Shown: positions 5,434 to 8,770 of the stretch, in pieces
Numbering within the stretch: position 1 is the stretch's first letter
How the letters are laid out: each line of letters begins with the position of its first letter
Assembly (NCBI GenBank): GCA_035412805.1
Contig: DAONVO010000093.1
Coordinates: 1 to 8,770, forward strand
Origin: DTU018 sp029550685
Lineage (GTDB): Bacteria; Bacillota; Syntrophomonadia; Syntrophomonadales; Syntrophomonadaceae
Reading direction: 5' to 3'
DNA length: 8,770 nucleotides
Position numbers and translations under genes: made by a program
The notes under the pieces: model-generated
What the model was told of the DNA's origin: nothing
Seen by the model: the letters and a program-made list of their open reading frames with translations, nothing else
The model's database searches: none

Positions 5434-7335
5434 ATGAATCCGATCAAAATTACCGATACCAGCCTGCGTGATGGTCATCAAAGCCTGTGGGCCACCCGTA
5501 TGACTACAAGCGATATGCTACCGATATTGGGCAAGATTGATGAAGTTGGCTATCATTCCCTGGAGGTGTGGGGAGGAGCCACCTTTGACGTATGCATACG
5601 CTATTTAAATGAAGATCCCTGGGAGCGTCTGCGAACTATACGCGGTATCGTTAAAAAGACTCCTCTGCAAATGTTGCTCCGAGGGCAGTCTTTAGTGGGC
5701 TATACTCATTATCCCGATGATATTGTAGAAAAGTTTGTGGAGAAGGCGGCTTTGAATGGTATTGATATCTTTCGGGTTTTTGATGCCTTAAATGATGTGC
5801 GCAATTTGGAGGTACCTTTAAAAGCTATTAAAGCTACCGGAAAACATGCCCAGGCCAGTGTAGTGTACACTATTAGCCCTGTACACACCTTGAACCATTT
5901 TGTAGATACAGCTCTACGGCTTAGGGACATGGGAGCTGATTCCATTTGCATTAAGGACATGGCTGGACTTTTGTCTCCTTATGTTGCCTATGACCTGGTT
6001 AAACTGCTAAAAGCCAATTTGGATGTACCTATCCAGCTGCATACTCACTATATCGGCGGATTGGCTATGGCAGCTCTGATCAAAGCTGCTGAAGCTGGAG
6101 TGGATATTATCGATACGGCTTCTGTACCCATGGCTTTTGGATCTTCCCAACCACCGGTTGAAACTATTGTCAGAGCTCTGCAGGATTCTGAGCGGGATAC
6201 CGGACTGGACCTGCACAAACTGTTTGAGATAGCTAACCATTTTGAACAGCTGCGCAAACATAAAGGTTTTGAACGCGGGGTTACCCGCATCTCGGATATG
6301 CGAGTCTTTGAGCACCAGGTACCGGGCGGGATGATTTCCAATTTGATGTCCCAAATGGAAGAACAAAAAGCTTCCGACAGAATTGACGAGGTCTTGGAAG
6401 AAATACCGAGAGTGCGCCAGGATTTGGGATATCCTCCCCTGGTTACACCTACCAGTCAGATAATAGGCATACAAGCGGTTCTGAATGTTCTAATGGGCGA
6501 ACGCTATAAGCTCTGCCCGGGAGAAGTCAAGGATTATGTACGTGGTTTATATGGGAAACCTCCGGCACCTATCAAGGAGGAAATCCGCCGGAAGATTATT
6601 GGAGATGAACAAGTGGTAACAGTGCGGCCAGCTGACCTGTTGGATCCTATGTGGGAAAAGGCCCGTCAGGAGTCAGCTCATTACGCCCGCAGTGAAGAGG
6701 ATATTCTTACTTATGCTCTATTCCCGCAGGTAGCCTTAAAATATTTCGCCTGGCGTGAATCTAAAGGCCATCAGGATATTCCCCAGATCCAGACTCATGA
6801 TGAAGTAAGCGCAGAGCCAAAGAAAGAAGAACCCCGGATTACCCGCCAGCCGGTTAACCGGGTAAGCAACAAAGCAAGCTACAGGGGAGATGATGAGATG
6901 AACATAGACGAAATTCGGGAGCTCATCCTACTCCTGGATCAGACCAGTATTAGTGAACTGGAAGTCCAGAAGAATGATTATCGTTTAGCTTTACGCAAAA
7001 ACCGGGCCAGTGTCAATGTGCCTGGGGAGACTATACCAGAAACAAGCGGTAGCGCACCGAAGCAAGAGGTGGCTTCCAGTATTGTAGCTGGTAATTTGGT
7101 AGAGGTGACAGCTCCCATGGTGGGAACCTTTTATGCTGCTCCATCCCCGGATGCTCCGCCTTATGTACAGGTCGGTGACAAGGTTCAAGCGGGACAGACC
7201 CTGTGTATTGTAGAGGCTATGAAACTCATGAACGAGATCAAAGCCGAAACTGACGGTGTGGTGACTGACATCATGGTTGACAATGCCCAACCGGTAGAGT
7301 ATGGACAGGTATTAATGCTGATTGAGAAATTATAG
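5434..7335 (+). CDS. pycB: Carboxyltransferase (PycB/OadA-like) fused to complete AccB biotin carrier
   Basis: The 633-residue protein moves CO2 from carboxybiotin to an acceptor, most likely pyruvate, working with the AccC encoded next to it. Residues 1-~300 form the carboxyltransferase barrel: TDTSLRDGHQS (7-17, metal ligand Asp13), LLRGQSLVGY (81-90, candidate substrate Arg83), IKDMAG (173-178, Lys174 expected to be carbamylated) and HTH (203-205, metal ligands). The conserved PYC/OADA region runs to about 440, followed by a polar linker at 445-488. Residues 489-633 are a full AccB: the MNIDEIRELI N-terminal domain, a linker, then the biotinyl domain at about 555-632 with VEAMKLM and biotinylated Lys597. 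Ordinary OadA/PycB ends in a simple biotinyl domain without the AccB N-terminal part. AGGAGG at 5421-5426 supports ATG 5434. No oadB or oadG membrane subunits are present, so a two-subunit pyruvate carboxylase is favoured; another acyl acceptor is not excluded. Confidence 0.88.
   Translation: MNPIKITDTSLRDGHQSLWATRMTTSDMLPILGKIDEVGYHSLEVWGGATFDVCIRYLNEDPWERLRTIRGIVKKTPLQMLLRGQSLVGYTHYPDDIVEKFVEKAALNGIDIFRVFDALNDVRNLEVPLKAIKATGKHAQASVVYTISPVHTLNHFVDTALRLRDMGADSICIKDMAGLLSPYVAYDLVKLLKANLDVPIQLHTHYIGGLAMAALIKAAEAGVDIIDTASVPMAFGSSQPPVETIVRALQDSERDTGLDLHKLFEIANHFEQLRKHKGFERGVTRISDMRVFEHQVPGGMISNLMSQMEEQKASDRIDEVLEEIPRVRQDLGYPPLVTPTSQIIGIQAVLNVLMGERYKLCPGEVKDYVRGLYGKPPAPIKEEIRRKIIGDEQVVTVRPADLLDPMWEKARQESAHYARSEEDILTYALFPQVALKYFAWRESKGHQDIPQIQTHDEVSAEPKKEEPRITRQPVNRVSNKASYRGDDEMNIDEIRELILLLDQTSISELEVQKNDYRLALRKNRASVNVPGETIPETSGSAPKQEVASSIVAGNLVEVTAPMVGTFYAAPSPDAPPYVQVGDKVQAGQTLCIVEAMKLMNEIKAETDGVVTDIMVDNAQPVEYGQVLMLIEKL
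6884..6900 (+). promoter_or_regulatory. accB: Internal ribosome binding site and ATG at the AccB boundary
   Basis: GGGGAG at 6884-6889 lies eight bases before an in-frame ATG at 6898, exactly where the AccB-like sequence begins (Met489 of the fusion). Initiation here would yield a free 145-residue biotin carrier ending at 7335, within the normal AccB size range. Two TGA codons at 6891-6896 lie in the +2 frame, just where an unfused upstream gene would be expected to stop. The signal is clear, but whether ribosomes use it is unknown. Confidence 0.45.
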
Positions 7336-7347
7336 GGGTGGATACTG

Positions 7348-8694
7348 TTGCTTAACAAGGTCTTGATTGCCAACCGGGGGGAAATTGCGGTGCGTATTAT
7401 CCGCGCCTGCCGGGAGTTAAACATCCCTACAGTAGCCGTATATTCCACTGCTGACCGGGACAGCCTGCATGTGAGGCTGGCTGATGAAGCAGTCTGTATA
7501 GGTGAGCCTGCAGCCAACCAGAGCTATTTGAACTTAGCCAATATTATCAGTGCTGCCCATAATACCGGTGCTGATGCGATACATCCCGGATATGGCTTCC
7601 TGGCTGAAAATGCCTATTTTGCGGAACTGTGCAGGACTCATGATCTTAAATTTATCGGGCCGGCTTCCCGGGTAATAAAAATGATGGGGGACAAAGTTCA
7701 AGCCCGGGAGATAGCACTCCAGGCCGGCGTACCTCTGGTCCCTGGCAGTGATGGGGCTGTCAGCAGCCTGAAAGAAGCCCGTCAGATTGCTGATGCTATC
7801 GGCTATCCAGTTATGATCAAGGCTGCAGCCGGGGGCGGGGGCAAGGGCATGCGGCTGGCCCACAATCCGGACTCTCTTAAGGAAGCATTGGAAACAGCTC
7901 GTATGGAAGCTGGAGCCGCTTTCGGCAGTGATGAAATATATATTGAAAAATATATCGAAGAACCCCGGCATATAGAAATACAGGTTCTGGCTGATGAGCA
8001 CGGTAACGCTATTTATTTGGGAGAACGGGACTGCTCATTGCAGCGGCGCAATCAGAAGCTGCTGGAGGAATCTCCTTCCACTTTGCTGGATGAAAAACTG
8101 CGGTCCCGCATGGGAACAGTTGCGGTAGAACTGGCTAAAAAGGTGGGTTATTCCAGTGCCGGGACAGTAGAGTTCCTGGTAGATAAAAACCGCAACTTTT
8201 ACTTTATCGAGATGAATACCCGCATCCAGGTGGAGCATCCCGTAACTGAGTTCGTAACCGGTATCGATTTGGTAAAGGAACAGATCAGGTGTGCTGCCGG
8301 GATGCCCCTGCGTATTCAGCAACAAGATGTTGCTCTCAGGGGATGGGCTATTGAATGCCGTATAAATGCTGAAGACCCTGACTATGATTTTCGCCCTTCT
8401 CCGGGTACGGTTACCCGTTATTTGCCGCCGGGCGGGCCGGGAGTCAGGGTGGACTCATCAGTTTATACCGGCTATACTATTCCTCCTTTTTACGATTCGA
8501 TGGTAGCCAAGCTGATTGTATGGGGAGCTGACCGGGAGGAAGCTATAGCTCGCATGAAACGTGCTTTAAGCGAATTTGTCATTGACGGCATCAAGACTAC
8601 TATTCCCTTTCACCTGAAAGTGCTTAATAACGCCTTTTTCCAGAAAGGAGAGGTATATACCAACTTTATTCAGCGTCGCATGAGCGACAGTTGA
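7348..8694 (+). CDS. accC: Biotin carboxylase (AccC), TTG start
   Basis: This enzyme carboxylates biotin on the carrier protein using ATP and bicarbonate. The 448-residue product matches the length of E. coli AccC (449). Domains run in order: N-terminal domain with KVLIANRGEIAVRI (4-17) and HPGYGFLAEN (79-88), ATP-grasp with Lys116, Lys158 and the glycine-rich loop AAAGGGGKGM (159-168), then the active-site block Glu275, Glu288, Asn290, Arg292, Gln294, Glu296 in IEMNTRIQVEHP, and Arg338 in ECRINAED. All expected catalytic residues appear present. TTG 7348 is supported by AGGGGTG at 7334-7340, seven bases upstream, which overlaps the pycB stop codon. The gap to pycB is 12 bases, so the two are co-transcribed and probably coupled. 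It may serve both the fused carboxyltransferase and acetyl-CoA carboxylase; accA and accD are not in the window. Confidence 0.96.
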   Translation: MLNKVLIANRGEIAVRIIRACRELNIPTVAVYSTADRDSLHVRLADEAVCIGEPAANQSYLNLANIISAAHNTGADAIHPGYGFLAENAYFAELCRTHDLKFIGPASRVIKMMGDKVQAREIALQAGVPLVPGSDGAVSSLKEARQIADAIGYPVMIKAAAGGGGKGMRLAHNPDSLKEALETARMEAGAAFGSDEIYIEKYIEEPRHIEIQVLADEHGNAIYLGERDCSLQRRNQKLLEESPSTLLDEKLRSRMGTVAVELAKKVGYSSAGTVEFLVDKNRNFYFIEMNTRIQVEHPVTEFVTGIDLVKEQIRCAAGMPLRIQQQDVALRGWAIECRINAEDPDYDFRPSPGTVTRYLPPGGPGVRVDSSVYTGYTIPPFYDSMVAKLIVWGADREEAIARMKRALSEFVIDGIKTTIPFHLKVLNNAFFQKGEVYTNFIQRRMSDS

Positions 8695-8770
8695 TCTTTA
8701 CCCAAGCAGGTCTATTTGATATTGTGAAGAATACTTAGTAAAATAACTTTTATATCAGTATGGGAATAAT

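Noticed and set aside
5434..8694. Sodium-pumping oxaloacetate decarboxylase
   Set aside because: The alpha-type domain is present, but there are no oadB/oadG membrane subunits and a biotin carboxylase follows, which points to ATP-dependent carboxylation.
8695..8770. Possible terminator after accC
   Set aside because: The tail is AT-rich but I find no stable stem followed by a T-run, so the unit may simply continue beyond the window.

Overview
The window is chromosomal DNA from an endospore-forming member of the Firmicutes. It holds a complete eight-gene spoIIIA operon (spoIIIAA to spoIIIAH), which occurs only in spore formers, followed by biotin-dependent carboxylase genes. Roughly balanced base composition, strong AGGAGG-type ribosome binding sites, several TTG/GTG starts and an OadA/PycB-like carboxyltransferase suggest an anaerobic clostridial lineage such as Syntrophomonadaceae or Peptococcaceae. 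That placement is an impression, not a measurement. All genes lie on the + strand.

Layout: 1-231 is a non-coding, palindrome-rich intergenic block. 232-5267 is the spoIIIA operon, tightly packed with overlaps or short gaps and a ribosome binding site before each gene. 5268-5433 is an intergenic region with a good sigma-A-like promoter and, downstream of it, a strong hairpin. 5434-7335 is a 633-residue protein that joins an OadA/PycB-type carboxyltransferase to a complete AccB-type biotin carboxyl carrier protein. 7348-8694 is accC (biotin carboxylase). In 8695-8770 I see no gene and no terminator, so the transcription unit may continue past the window.

The spoIIIA products build the mother-cell side of the channel linking mother cell and engulfed forespore. 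SpoIIIAA is the cytoplasmic ATPase, AB to AF are membrane components, and AG and AH have ring-building domains. The second unit makes the three parts of a biotin carboxylase cycle: AccC carboxylates biotin, the AccB domain carries it, and the carboxyltransferase domain passes CO2 to an acceptor, most likely pyruvate to give oxaloacetate.

Most of the window is well-known biology. The most interesting point is that B. subtilis has spoIIIA-accB-accC, whereas here a carboxyltransferase sits between spoIIIAH and accB and is fused in frame to a full-length AccB. The AccB part keeps its own ribosome binding site and ATG, so one locus might make both a fused and a free biotin carrier. Secondary points are the hairpin in the leader of that gene and the hairpin cluster before spoIIIAA.
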